A stretch of DNA of 64,000 nucleotides from Halothermothrix sp. (GTDB lineage Bacteria > Bacillota > Halanaerobiia > DY22613): positions 248,001 to 312,000 of the forward strand of contig JAENYK010000001.1 in assembly GCA_016841825.1 (NCBI GenBank), read 5' to 3'. The notes beneath the pieces were generated by a model. That model saw only the letters and a list, made by a program, of their open reading frames with translations, had not been told where the DNA came from and did no database searches. Of the stretch, positions 37,657 through 46,616 are shown in pieces (the first letter of the stretch is position 1; each line of letters opens with the position of its first letter). The translations under genes were made by a program, and so were the position numbers.

Positions 37657-38985
37657 TTATAGTTTAGCAATCATTTGAGCATCATAAAATAAATTTTGAA
37701 TTACATCTGAATTTAAATATCTCGTTGAAATTACCGGATTGGTAAAGTTATATTGATCCCAATCTCTTGTCAGAAAGCGAATCCCCAGATCTTCAGCATG
37801 TTGATAGAAATAAGTTCCGGGAAGTGGTGTAAAGATTGCAAATACTAACCTGATATGATTATCCCGTTCATCAATCTGGATACTCTTTAAAGCTCTCCCT
37901 AGATTCAATGTATGTAAAATATCTTCCTGATTATCATCGGGTAGTCCAATAATCATCGAACAGATTACATTTAATCCTACCTCATATGCTTGACGAACAG
38001 CATTCTTTACTTCTGAAGTACTGATACCTTTATCAATTTTCTCCAACATGGCATCACTTCCACTCTCCACCCCAAATTGAATGGAGTAACACCCGGACTC
38101 TTTCATCAGACTCAAAATCTCTGAGTCCACTGTATTAACCCGTCCCTCACATTGCCAGACAATATCTAAACCCCGCTCTTTTAGTCCATAACAGAACTCT
38201 TTAACCCGCTTTTTAGAATAAGTAAAGGTATCGTCAGCAATAAAAAATTGATCCCGATTGAAGTTCTTGTGCAATAATTCAATCTCATCGAGTACCTTGA
38301 CCAATGAGCGTTGACGATATCGTTTACCAGAGTACACGTTGGCAGAACAAAATCTACAGTTAAATGGACAACCTCTACCGGTTACGATATTCATCACTCC
38401 ATTGACTTGATCGTACTGCTCTAAATTTAGCAGATCATAGGCAGGAAAGGCAAGCTGATCTAAGTCAGTAATAAACTCCCGCTGTTCTGTATGGACTATC
38501 TCACCATCTTTTAAAAAACTAATTCCTCTGATCTGATCCAATCTTTGAACAGACCGACCAAGATAATGTTCAGTTATTTCAGCAAAAGTCAATTCACCTT
38601 CATGTCGACAAACTATATCAACAAACCCTGTCTGCAATGTTTCTGTAGGAAGAAAGGTTGGTTGTGGCCCACCCATAATTACAATAATCGCAGAATCAAC
38701 CTCTTTTGTAATCTGGGCCACACGAATTCCATTGCGATAATTGTTCACTGTACTGGTAATTCCTACAAGCTTCGGTTTTACCTGAGCCAGGTATTCTTTT
38801 AAATCCTTCCCTTTCATTCCCCGCATTCCAAGATCGAGAATCTCCACAGAATATTTATCCCGAACCATTGTCGCCAGATACCCTAATCCTATTGGAGGTA
38901 AACAGTTGTGTAATGCATTATACTTTTTATCGGCAAAGGCTGCACTAGGTGGACTAATCAAGACTATATCAGGCTTTGATTCCAT
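37657..38985 (-). CDS. Cobalamin-binding-type radical SAM enzyme A
   Basis: 442 aa. N-terminal B12-binding Rossmann domain (residues ~1-150; PPIGLGYLA, MGGPQPTF) without the DxHxxG histidine, then a radical SAM core with Cys206-X3-Cys210-X2-Cys213 (GRGCPFNCRFC), FIADDTFTY, and the class-B motif FTPLPGTYFY. The family performs C-methylations and other chemistry on unactivated carbons. The C terminus (LGIRFLTRDWDQYNFTNPVI) is shared with enzymes B, C and E. It is one of five paralogues here; the peptide is the likely substrate (inference). Confidence 0.88.
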   Translation of the reverse strand: MESKPDIVLISPPSAAFADKKYNALHNCLPPIGLGYLATMVRDKYSVEILDLGMRGMKGKDLKEYLAQVKPKLVGITSTVNNYRNGIRVAQITKEVDSAIIVIMGGPQPTFLPTETLQTGFVDIVCRHEGELTFAEITEHYLGRSVQRLDQIRGISFLKDGEIVHTEQREFITDLDQLAFPAYDLLNLEQYDQVNGVMNIVTGRGCPFNCRFCSANVYSGKRYRQRSLVKVLDEIELLHKNFNRDQFFIADDTFTYSKKRVKEFCYGLKERGLDIVWQCEGRVNTVDSEILSLMKESGCYSIQFGVESGSDAMLEKIDKGISTSEVKNAVRQAYEVGLNVICSMIIGLPDDNQEDILHTLNLGRALKSIQIDERDNHIRLVFAIFTPLPGTYFYQHAEDLGIRFLTRDWDQYNFTNPVISTRYLNSDVIQNLFYDAQMIAKL

Positions 38986-38997
38986 TTTCCATCCCCC

Positions 38998-39369
38998 TTA
39001 AAACCACTGATCTTTTGGATATAAATGTTTATAGAGCCGACAATACCACTGGTTGATCTTAAATCCCAGACTCCGTCGATTGTGAACAACCATTCGCTTT
39101 TTCATGATCTGATAAAACTGCTCCAAATCATGATAGAGGGCTGTTTTATCATCTAATTGATACTCTTCTTTCATACATTCGATAATTTCCGAAAAACTTT
39201 TATCTTCTTTCATTAGTTCTAAAAGATAGACCGAAGTGTCATTCAATTCCACATATGAATAAAGCAATCTATCTTTTAACAGAATAACTCCATCCTCTTC
39301 TACCACAGAAATCCCCTGACCTATTACCGGAACCATATTCTTTCCTTTTTTTTCAATGCTCTTATTCAT
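38998..39369 (-). CDS. PqqD-like leader-binding protein (first)
   Basis: About 123 aa if it begins at the ATG 39367-39369, which overlaps the upstream stop as ATGAATAA; a later ATG at 39335 with GGAAAG upstream is an alternative. VVEEDGVILLKDRLLYSYVELN, LMKEDKSFSEIIECMKEEY and the winged-helix pattern resemble PqqD/RRE domains that bind RiPP leaders. The extra C-terminal ~25 basic/aromatic residues are unusual. It sits between two cobalamin-type enzymes and may deliver the precursor to them. Confidence 0.72.
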   Translation of the reverse strand: MNKSIEKKGKNMVPVIGQGISVVEEDGVILLKDRLLYSYVELNDTSVYLLELMKEDKSFSEIIECMKEEYQLDDKTALYHDLEQFYQIMKKRMVVHNRRSLGFKINQWYCRLYKHLYPKDQWF

Positions 39370-40708
39370 CCAGTTCATCCCTCCAACATCGGTAAGACTC
39401 TACCAGAAAATTGGTTAATTGAGCACGCTTTAAATGTCGAGTCTCAATAACTGGCTGCAAGAAATTATACTGATTCCAATCCTTTGTCAAAAATTTAATA
39501 CCCAACTCTTCAGCATGTTCATAAATATATGTTCCCGGTAACGGAGTACAGATCGCAAAAGCAGTCTGGATTTTGGAAGTAGCTGAACCTTCACGCAGAC
39601 TATGGAGACTCTGAGCAAATTTAATCGTATTATTGACCATCTCCTCAGTCTCCATCGGTAGTCCAATTATAAAAGAACATTTAACATCCAGTTGGGCATG
39701 ATGGGCATCCAGAACTGCCTGACGCACCTGATCTAAACTAATCTCTTTTTTGATCTCTTTCAAAATTTCAGGATTGGCTGACTCTACCCCAAATTGTACC
39801 CCGACACAGCCTGCTGCTTTCATGGTAGTCATTAGATCATAATTCACAGTATTAACCCTGGCCTCACATTTCCATTTAATTTTCAGGCCAAGTTGAATAA
39901 TCCTTTCACAAAAATCCCTTACTCTATCCTCATAAAAAGTAAACGTATCATCCAGTATCATAAATCGCTGCACATTTTTTTCATGAATCAGATATTCAAT
40001 CTCTCCGATAACATCTTCGATGGGCCGTACCCGATATTTCCGTCCACTCAATGCATGAGCCACGCAAAAAATACAGCCATATGGGCAACCTCTTCCGGTA
40101 ATAATTGGAGCAATATTGTTATATTTATTATAATCAAAGATATGATGCACAGGTGAACCCAGATCCTTTACATCAGTAAAACCTTTACGCTTCTCTGTGC
40201 GAATAATCTGTTCATTTTTCAGATAGGCGATCCCTTTAATCGCTGATAGATCTCTCTGGTTGGCCTGAAAAACTTTCATTAACTCGATAATCGTCTCTTC
40301 TCCTTCATTAATGCAGACTATATCAATATATCCAGAACGTAAAGCATCTTCCGGAATAAAACTTACGTGAGGCCCTCCCATAATTACTTTAGTCTGCGGA
40401 AGAACCTGTTTAACGATTTGGGCTACCAATAAACCGTTATTATAGTTATTCACCAGAGCGGTAATCCCTACTATTTGGGGAGTAGTTGTCTGCAGAAGAT
40501 CTATTAATTCCTGCTTTCCCATCCCCTCAGTAGCCATGTCAATGATATCAAAAGAATAATTATGTAACATCAAAGATTTTGCTACATAACTTAATCCAAC
40601 AGGTGGTAAACTATTATGCGTTCCAGAAACCAATTCTTCAAATACAACAGATGGTGGACTAATGAGAAGAATATCCGGTTGAATAACATTCATCTTCTCT
40701 ACTTCCAT
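39362..40708 (-). CDS. Cobalamin-binding-type radical SAM enzyme B
   Basis: 448 aa; the ATG at 40706-40708 overlaps the preceding PqqD-like gene's stop (TAATG). B12 domain with PPVGLSYVA and MGGPHVSF but no DxHxxG. Cluster Cys208/212/215 (GRGCPYGCIFC), FMILDDTFTF, and CTPLPGTYIY. The C-terminal LGIKFLTKDWNQYNFLQPVI matches enzymes A, C and E. It has Cys residues VGVQFGVES near the core, as in the other members. Role inferred as for A. Confidence 0.87.
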   Translation of the reverse strand: MEVEKMNVIQPDILLISPPSVVFEELVSGTHNSLPPVGLSYVAKSLMLHNYSFDIIDMATEGMGKQELIDLLQTTTPQIVGITALVNNYNNGLLVAQIVKQVLPQTKVIMGGPHVSFIPEDALRSGYIDIVCINEGEETIIELMKVFQANQRDLSAIKGIAYLKNEQIIRTEKRKGFTDVKDLGSPVHHIFDYNKYNNIAPIITGRGCPYGCIFCVAHALSGRKYRVRPIEDVIGEIEYLIHEKNVQRFMILDDTFTFYEDRVRDFCERIIQLGLKIKWKCEARVNTVNYDLMTTMKAAGCVGVQFGVESANPEILKEIKKEISLDQVRQAVLDAHHAQLDVKCSFIIGLPMETEEMVNNTIKFAQSLHSLREGSATSKIQTAFAICTPLPGTYIYEHAEELGIKFLTKDWNQYNFLQPVIETRHLKRAQLTNFLVESYRCWRDELDE

Positions 40709-41046
40709 TAGAATGGAGCCCAATCTTTGATTATTAGCCCCATATCCTCCATATTATCCAGAAATGCTTCCAGATCTTGAGTAACCTGTTCAGTCTCAAC
40801 ATCATATTCTTCTACAATCCGCTTAACCATATCTTCAATTGTATTTCCACCATCACATAACTCCCAAAAGATAACACCGATACCCTGGATTCGAATGACA
40901 TTACCTTCAACAGTGAACTCTCCACTATCATTGGCAGATCCATTACTCAGATAGACAACAACAGACTTATCCTCACTCTCAATATTCTCATATTTCCAGA
41001 GAACTACTTTTTTCTTTGGTGTATAAGCTAAATATGCACTATCCAT
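40708..41046 (-). CDS. PqqD-like leader-binding protein (second)
   Basis: 112 aa with AAGGAG before the ATG. The C-terminal half (GIGVIFWELCDGGNTIEDM, VKRIVEEYDVETEQV, DLEAFLDNMEDMGLI) has the PqqD winged-helix signature, including the W/F-x-L-x-D-G turn. The first ~45 residues are a separate beta-rich region (TVEGNVIRIQ). It is coupled to enzyme B by a stop/start overlap and lies seven bases after the protease gene, forming a leader-binding, protease and modifying-enzyme block. Confidence 0.75.
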   Translation of the reverse strand: MDSAYLAYTPKKKVVLWKYENIESEDKSVVVYLSNGSANDSGEFTVEGNVIRIQGIGVIFWELCDGGNTIEDMVKRIVEEYDVETEQVTQDLEAFLDNMEDMGLIIKDWAPF

Positions 41047-41053
41047 CCTTTAA

Positions 41054-41689
41054 TCACTCCTTATCTCTTTTGCTTTGCATCAGATATCCTAGCATCTCAA
41101 GAACACAAAACGCCAGTAGTCTTATTCGTTTTCCTAAACCGATCTGATAAGCTTTGGAGATCTGTCTGATCCGACGCCCATCTCCCCCTGCTATCAAAGT
41201 ATATAGATTAAATATCAAAAAAATCACCAAACCCACATTGATCACCAGATCACAGTGATACAATATACTAATTGTTAGCGTGATAAACAAAAGAATTGAC
41301 ACCCCGACCGGTCCAGCATACAAAATCTTAATTATTTCATTAACATCCATATTTTGATCGGCGAATAAGATCCGCATTTTAAATTGAACCGGCAGCATCA
41401 CCACCTGATATGAGTCTCCTTTCAACAGAGCATACCATTCTAACAGGTGACAGAACTCATGGACCACTATAGAAAGAATAGGAATTAAAATTATAACAAT
41501 TGCAGAATTCAAAGTGAACCATCCCAGACTAACGGTTCCTTCCACAGCCCAATTGAGTCCAACAGACAATAGTGTCAAAAAAAGTAAAGGGATAATCATA
41601 TATTTAGTCGATATTTTTAAAAGTCGTAAAAAACTGATCCCCGGTTTTTCATTTCTTGTATATTCCCAGACAACTCCCCGCAAGTACAT
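41054..41689 (-). CDS. HEFCH-motif membrane metalloprotease (M50/DUF3267-like)
   Basis: 211 aa from the ATG at 41687-41689, overlapping enzyme C's stop (TGATG). Four or five helices; HEFCH at residues 77-81 sits at the end of the second helix (IPILSIVVHEFCHLLEWYA), as in membrane-embedded zinc proteases. The third ligand is not certain; an NPDG motif is absent, but AGPVGVSILLF follows a hydrophobic domain. It is the only obvious protease in the cluster and may remove the leader during export (inference). Confidence 0.72.
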   Translation of the reverse strand: MYLRGVVWEYTRNEKPGISFLRLLKISTKYMIIPLLFLTLLSVGLNWAVEGTVSLGWFTLNSAIVIILIPILSIVVHEFCHLLEWYALLKGDSYQVVMLPVQFKMRILFADQNMDVNEIIKILYAGPVGVSILLFITLTISILYHCDLVINVGLVIFLIFNLYTLIAGGDGRRIRQISKAYQIGLGKRIRLLAFCVLEMLGYLMQSKRDKE

Positions 41690-42999
41690 CACTGATCACC
41701 TACCATTTCCCGGACAGGTGCATTAGCTGCAAAAAATAACTCACGTAAATCGTCCTGAGTAAAGTGTTCAGTATTAATAACCGGTTCCATAAATGTATAT
41801 CGATCCCAGTCTTTAGTCAGAATTTCAATCCCGAAATCCTCTGCACGGTCATAGAACTCAGTGCCCGGTAAAGGTGTAAGAATGGAAAAATAGATCGTAA
41901 TATCTGCTTCTGTCGGTGATTGCTTTAATTCGCGTAATTGGTGAATCAAATCAAAAGTCCTATGCAGACTTTCTTCAGTATCTTCCGGAAGCCCCAAAAT
42001 AAATGAGCAGGTCAACTGCATTCCAATATCATGAATCCGTCTTGCTGCATCCAGGATCAACTCAAGAGAGATTCCTTTACCAATATTTTTCAGTACCTTC
42101 TCATCTCCAGATTCTATACCCAACAATATTCCTTTACAGCCAGCCCGGTACATAAGTTCCAGGCTATTCTGAGGAACACAATCAACCCTGGTTCCACATC
42201 CCCAGATCAGACCGTAATTCCGCTCGATTAAACCTGAACAGATCTCCTGGGTTCTTTTCTGATTATAAACAAAAGTATCATCAGCAAAATATACCCGTTT
42301 AATCTGAAATTTATTATATAATTCATCAATCTCTGCTAAAACATTTTTCGCAGAACGAGCCCGAAATTTACGTCCACATAATGAACTGGACGCACAAAAC
42401 TTACAGACAAACGGACAACCCCGTCCCGTAATAATCGTTCCAGATTCCTGATATAAAGAGATATCCATTAATTCTCTGGCTGGAAAAGGAACCTGGTCTA
42501 ATTCTTTAATCATCGAACGCTTTTTGGTAAAGATCAAATCATTTCCTTTCCGGAAAACTATCCCCGCTATATCTTCAAGTTTTTCCGGATTTCCCGCAAA
42601 TCTATGACGAACTAGTTCGAGAAAAGTATATTCACCTTCTCCCAGAACAATTACATCAATCTCCTTAACCTGAGTTAGAGTCTCTTCAGCCAGAAAGGTC
42701 ACATGCGGTCCTCCCATGGCCACCATAGCTTCCCCGCCTAAAACTTCTTTCACAATTCGGGCAACCTTACATCCACTCTTATGAACATTAACCAGAGATG
42801 AGATGCCCACAATCTTTGGTCTATTCTCCTCAAGGATCTGTATAAGCTCATTTTTTTTCATCTTAGTCGCTGCCATATCAATAATCTTTACAGAATACCT
42901 ATCTTTGACCATTCCGGCCAAATAACCTAATCCCAGAGGAGGGACTTGACTTCTTTCAGCTCCAACAATGGGAGGCAAAATAAGTAGAATATCAAGCAT
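41689..42999 (-). CDS. Cobalamin-binding-type radical SAM enzyme C
   Basis: 436 aa. B12 domain (PPLGLGYLA, MGGPHVTF) without DxHxxG, cluster Cys195/199/202 (GRGCPFVCKFC), FADDTFVYNQ, LTPLPGTEFY and a C-terminal LGIEILTKDWDRYTFMEPV-like segment (here FGIEILTKDWDRYTF). It is most similar to enzyme E: the two share FPARELMDISLY-like and ESGTIITGRGC-like stretches. GGGGGAAG precedes the ATG. Role inferred as peptide C-alkylation or related. Confidence 0.88.
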   Translation of the reverse strand: MLDILLILPPIVGAERSQVPPLGLGYLAGMVKDRYSVKIIDMAATKMKKNELIQILEENRPKIVGISSLVNVHKSGCKVARIVKEVLGGEAMVAMGGPHVTFLAEETLTQVKEIDVIVLGEGEYTFLELVRHRFAGNPEKLEDIAGIVFRKGNDLIFTKKRSMIKELDQVPFPARELMDISLYQESGTIITGRGCPFVCKFCASSSLCGRKFRARSAKNVLAEIDELYNKFQIKRVYFADDTFVYNQKRTQEICSGLIERNYGLIWGCGTRVDCVPQNSLELMYRAGCKGILLGIESGDEKVLKNIGKGISLELILDAARRIHDIGMQLTCSFILGLPEDTEESLHRTFDLIHQLRELKQSPTEADITIYFSILTPLPGTEFYDRAEDFGIEILTKDWDRYTFMEPVINTEHFTQDDLRELFFAANAPVREMVGDQ

Positions 43000-43011
43000 A
43001 GTCTTCCCCCT

Positions 43012-44289
43012 TTAAACCTGTGATAATTCAATCATCGCATTTATATAAGCTTCACGAATCTCATTAGCATTTAAGTTTTTGGTATTAAAGATTGGATTAT
43101 TAGGACTAAAATCATCATAAGTTTTTGCCAGAATTTCTATTCCGTATTCATCTTTCTGCATCAAAAACGGTGTTCCCGGATATGGGGTAACAACATTAAA
43201 AAATACATCACTGCCATAATCTTTTTTCAAAGAGATAGCCAGATCGATCGACTCCCGCAGCGTCTTTTTAGTATCACAATGATGTCCTAACATAATTGTA
43301 CAGATCGGTTTGATTCCAGCTTTACTGGTCATTTGCACAGTATTTCTGACCTGTTCTAGAGTAATATTCTTCCGTATCAGATTCAAAACTTCCTGTGAAC
43401 CAGCCTCCACGCCAAACTCAATTCCCGCACATCCACTTTCCTTCATAGCCTGTAACATCTCTTCATCCAGAGTATCTACTCTGGATTCACACCACCAGCT
43501 AACTCCCGGAAGACTATCTTTGAGCCGACAGCAGAGTTCCAATAAACGCCGTCGATTTGAGGTCAATGTGCTGTCCTGAAATGCTAAAAACCGATTATTT
43601 TCATCAAAAGGCAGAGTTTTTAACTCAGCCATAATATTTTCAATTGATCTTTCACGATATCTCCCTTTATTTATAACCCTGGATACACAAAAAACACACC
43701 GTCCTGGGCAACCTCTGGTTGAGACTATACTAAAAGGCACTTGATATCTGGAAAGATCAAAATCTCCTCTCGCGGGAAAAGGTATTTCATTCAGATTATG
43801 AATAACATCCCGTTCAGGAGTCAGGATCACATGCTGGTTTTTTTTAAAACCAATTCCCTGAATATCTGGCAAACTCCCCTGACCTTCTAAAAAATAATTT
43901 GCCAATTCAACAATAGTTTTCTCCCCTTCACCGCGCACAACAATATCAACCTCATCATATTCAAGACATTCTTCTACAGTAAACGTCGGGTGAATCCCCC
44001 CTAGCAGTGTGACAATGTTCGGGTGGGATGCCCTGATAATTCGCAATATTCTGATTGTATTATTGAAATTTTCGGTAGCAGTAGACACTCCAATGATTTT
44101 CGGTTTCTCTGCTGTAATAACTTCTGTGATGTATTCCCTTAAACCTTTACCACAAGCTGATAGATCATATGCTTTGGCACTAAATCCTGCATCTCTTAAG
44201 ACCGCAATCAGATAAGCAATCCCCAGAGGTGGAGTCAGAGGTCTTTTCTCAAAATCAGATGGTGCTTGCAGCAGTATAATCTCAGACAT
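43012..44289 (-). CDS. Cobalamin-binding-type radical SAM enzyme D (divergent)
   Basis: 425 aa. B12 domain (PPLGIAYLIAV, LGGIHPTFTVEE), cluster Cys194/198/201 (TRGCPGRCVFC), LAFQDSTLTSNRRR in place of the ADDTF-Y pattern of A, B, C and E, and VTPYPGTPFL rather than TPLPGT. It also lacks the WDQYNF-like tail, ending with KTYDDFSPNNPIFN. It is therefore the most diverged of the five and probably has a distinct chemistry. It lies 12 bp downstream of enzyme C in the same direction. Confidence 0.86.
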   Translation of the reverse strand: MSEIILLQAPSDFEKRPLTPPLGIAYLIAVLRDAGFSAKAYDLSACGKGLREYITEVITAEKPKIIGVSTATENFNNTIRILRIIRASHPNIVTLLGGIHPTFTVEECLEYDEVDIVVRGEGEKTIVELANYFLEGQGSLPDIQGIGFKKNQHVILTPERDVIHNLNEIPFPARGDFDLSRYQVPFSIVSTRGCPGRCVFCVSRVINKGRYRERSIENIMAELKTLPFDENNRFLAFQDSTLTSNRRRLLELCCRLKDSLPGVSWWCESRVDTLDEEMLQAMKESGCAGIEFGVEAGSQEVLNLIRKNITLEQVRNTVQMTSKAGIKPICTIMLGHHCDTKKTLRESIDLAISLKKDYGSDVFFNVVTPYPGTPFLMQKDEYGIEILAKTYDDFSPNNPIFNTKNLNANEIREAYINAMIELSQV

Positions 44290-44299
44290 TTATCTCACC

Positions 44300-45586
44300 T
44301 CAACTTACAACCAGTGTTTCAAAGAGATAACCTTTCAACTGTTCTTTTGAAAGATTTCGTGTTTCGATCACTGGTTCTGTGAATTTAAAATTATCCCAGT
44401 TCTGACTGAGGAATTTTATCCCCAATTCTTCAGCATGTTCCCAATAGTATGTTCCAGGTAGTGGTGTCATAATCCCGAAAGTCGTATAGACAGGACACTC
44501 TTCTGTACCTATCTCCCTCAACTTATTGGCAAAACCCAGCGTATCTCTGACAGATTGATCAGTATCTTCAGGAAAACCGATAATAAAATAGCAAGTTACA
44601 ACCAAACTTGCTTCATGAGCCTCTAACACGGACTGCTCCACCATCTCCACGGTAATCCCCTTCGAGATACATTTTAATATCTCATTATTGCCTGACTCTA
44701 CTCCAAATCCAATTTTTCGACATCCAGCTTTTTTCATGTACTGTAAAAGTTCAAAAGGAATAGGTGGGTTAACCCGGGAAGTGCAGCACCATTGAATTGG
44801 TAGATTTTTAGTGATCAGCTTATCACAAAATTCATAAATTCGTTGATGATTTAAGACAAACGTATCATCCAATAAAAAAATCTCTTCCACACCATAGTTT
44901 CGATAAAGTAATTCCATCTCATCAATAACTCGATCAACACTTCTCAACCGATATCTTCCACCACAGAGGTAATTGGCCGCACAGAATTTACAGGTAAAGA
45001 CACAACCCCTTCCGGTAATAATCGAACCGGCTCTCTCATAAGTTGACAGATCGATCAGTTCCCGAGCCGGTAATGGCAGAGCATCAAGGTCTTTAATCAA
45101 TTCCCTCTCCGCAGTAACAGTAATCTGTTCCCCATTCATAAAAGCGATCCCTTTGATCTCTGCAAGGGAGCTGGGGTATTTCTCCAGATAATATTCCACA
45201 AGTTCAGTAAATGTCAGTTCTCCCTCAAAACGAACTACCACGTCAATATATCCTGTTTTCAAGACCTGTTTAACAATACAGGTAGCATGAGATCCACCCA
45301 TAATCACCGGAATTTCGGGATTATGTTCTTTAATAAGCTTTGCCAGACGACATCCGTTGTTATGAATTGTCACTAGAGAACTAATCCCAATAATCTTTGG
45401 GTCTTCCTGTGCCAGATATTCCATAAACCGATCTTTCTTCATCGGAGTGGCTACAAAATCTAAAATCTTAACTGTATATCCTTTCTGCTGAAGACATGCT
45501 GCAATATAGCAGATACCAAGAGGGGGAACTTCATGTCTGGTAAACTCATCGATGGAAGCCGGTATAATCAGTAAAATATCAGTCAT
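44300..45586 (-). CDS. Cobalamin-binding-type radical SAM enzyme E
   Basis: 428 aa; GAGGAGATGG before the ATG. B12 domain (PPLGICYIA, MGGSHATC) without DxHxxG, cluster Cys195/199/202 (GRGCVFTCKFC), LLDDTFVLN, MTPLPGTYYW and LGIKFLSQNWDNFKFTEPVI. It is the first modifying enzyme after the precursors and the Yip1-like protein, so probably the most expressed of the five. Closest to enzyme C. Confidence 0.88.
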   Translation of the reverse strand: MTDILLIIPASIDEFTRHEVPPLGICYIAACLQQKGYTVKILDFVATPMKKDRFMEYLAQEDPKIIGISSLVTIHNNGCRLAKLIKEHNPEIPVIMGGSHATCIVKQVLKTGYIDVVVRFEGELTFTELVEYYLEKYPSSLAEIKGIAFMNGEQITVTAERELIKDLDALPLPARELIDLSTYERAGSIITGRGCVFTCKFCAANYLCGGRYRLRSVDRVIDEMELLYRNYGVEEIFLLDDTFVLNHQRIYEFCDKLITKNLPIQWCCTSRVNPPIPFELLQYMKKAGCRKIGFGVESGNNEILKCISKGITVEMVEQSVLEAHEASLVVTCYFIIGFPEDTDQSVRDTLGFANKLREIGTEECPVYTTFGIMTPLPGTYYWEHAEELGIKFLSQNWDNFKFTEPVIETRNLSKEQLKGYLFETLVVS

Positions 45587-45601
45587 AATCCATCTCCTCT
45601 T

Positions 45602-46240
45602 TTATTTGGTCAATCGCTGTAACAGCAGGTAATTGTAGCTAATCTGCCAACTTGTAGATAAAATCCAGAAAATAATTGTAATGACCAGTGATTTCTTTAA
45701 CGAAAGGTTTGAAACATTTTTTATTGCAGCAGATGCCATTGCAATATATGCAACAGCGAAAGGAGTAATACTGGCCAGAATCATTCCATGTAATGTAAAT
45801 AATCTCTCTTCCAACGGTAGAAAAGCCTCCAAACCTAAAGGAATCATCTGACCTGTTGGCAATAAAACCAGAGTAGTTAGCAGCATTGCAAACAGACTTG
45901 GTAAGATAAAATACCCCGTCATTGAAAAGATGACTTTGGCCTTTACCTTACTTCCCCCTGCCAACCGAATAAACAGACTGTACACTCCAGTTCTTATAAC
46001 CCAATAAATAAGATTAGTTATAACCAGAATAACCATATTAATTAATTGAGTTGATTCTCCATCGGGTATATCAACATTGAAATAATTTTCCATGACATTT
46101 TGATAAAAATCGCCGTTAGGGATACTTATAAAAGTATATAAAAGGATAAATACTATTGGTAAAATAATGGTAGGATTCTCTTTAAGCTGTCTAAAAAAAA
46201 TTCCTGGTTCGGTGAATAAGTTCAATTGTCTAACTTGCAT
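45602..46240 (-). CDS. Yip1-like integral membrane protein (first)
   Basis: 212 aa, five helices. NLFTEPGIFFRQLKENPTI is the typical short cytoplasmic start of bacterial Yip1-domain proteins; GGGSKVKAKVIFSMTGYFILP-like stretch near residues 93-113 is conserved in the fold. GGAGGAGATT precedes the ATG. It is the first gene after the precursors, and a similar protein lies at the far end of the cluster. Function unknown; membrane docking, export or self-immunity are possibilities. Confidence 0.72.
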   Translation of the reverse strand: MQVRQLNLFTEPGIFFRQLKENPTIILPIVFILLYTFISIPNGDFYQNVMENYFNVDIPDGESTQLINMVILVITNLIYWVIRTGVYSLFIRLAGGSKVKAKVIFSMTGYFILPSLFAMLLTTLVLLPTGQMIPLGLEAFLPLEERLFTLHGMILASITPFAVAYIAMASAAIKNVSNLSLKKSLVITIIFWILSTSWQISYNYLLLQRLTK

Positions 46241-46279
46241 AGAATCTCCTCCTCATAAAGAAGATATTATAAAAAAGAA

Positions 46280-46294
46280 TTAGTGTGGGGCATA
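46280..46294. repeat. 15-bp inverted repeat, distal arm
   Basis: TTAGTGTGGGGCATA here is the exact reverse complement of 47237-47251. The two arms enclose the four precursors and the mini-ORF. The arms could pair in the mRNA or in DNA. Confidence 0.7.
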
Positions 46295-46330
46295 TAGTAA
46301 ATCGGGTATTCAATCAAAACTCGATTATTC

Positions 46331-46414
46331 TTATCCTGTAAATAACCTATCAACAGGATTTAGATCAAACTTCTCATCACTAACCTCTACAATCAGAGAA
46401 GAATTTCTGCCCAT
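46331..46414 (-). CDS. 27-aa leader-like mini-ORF
   Basis: ATG at 46412-46414 with TAGGG six bases upstream; the peptide starts MGRNSSLIVEVSDEKFDLN and ends PVDRLFTG. It keeps the VSDEKF block of the precursor leader but has no core. 25 bp (46368-46392) are identical to the segment ahead of the third SPASM gene. It is either a truncated precursor or a functional leader decoy. A short hairpin (46333-46359) covers its end. Confidence 0.5.
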   Translation of the reverse strand: MGRNSSLIVEVSDEKFDLNPVDRLFTG

Positions 46415-46435
46415 AAAATCCCTACCAAAGAGATT

Positions 46436-46600
46436 TTACCAGCAATGTTTAGCAATAATTGCACCAGTAGCAGCAGCACCAGTAGTAATCCCAGCACCTG
46501 CCACAATTGCAGTACCTGGCTCAATTTCAGCAGAAGTTCCACTCATTGTAAACTGCTCATCACTAATTTTTACAACAGGAACATTATATTTTTTCTTCAT
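46436..46600 (-). CDS. RiPP precursor peptide 1
   Basis: 54 aa, minus strand; the ATG at 46598-46600 follows the stop of precursor 2 by 16 bases and has only a GGTGG site, so it is probably coupled. Leader MKKKYNVPVVKISDEQF carries a YxxP-type RRE-binding motif. The core region is small-residue rich (TAIVAGAGITTGAAATGAII) and ends AKHCW. It is the most diverged of the four copies (21 or so differences from precursor 3), so it may give a distinct product. Confidence 0.82.
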   Translation of the reverse strand: MKKKYNVPVVKISDEQFTMSGTSAEIEPGTAIVAGAGITTGAAATGAIIAKHCW

Positions 46601-46616
46601 AGTGGCCACCACCCGA

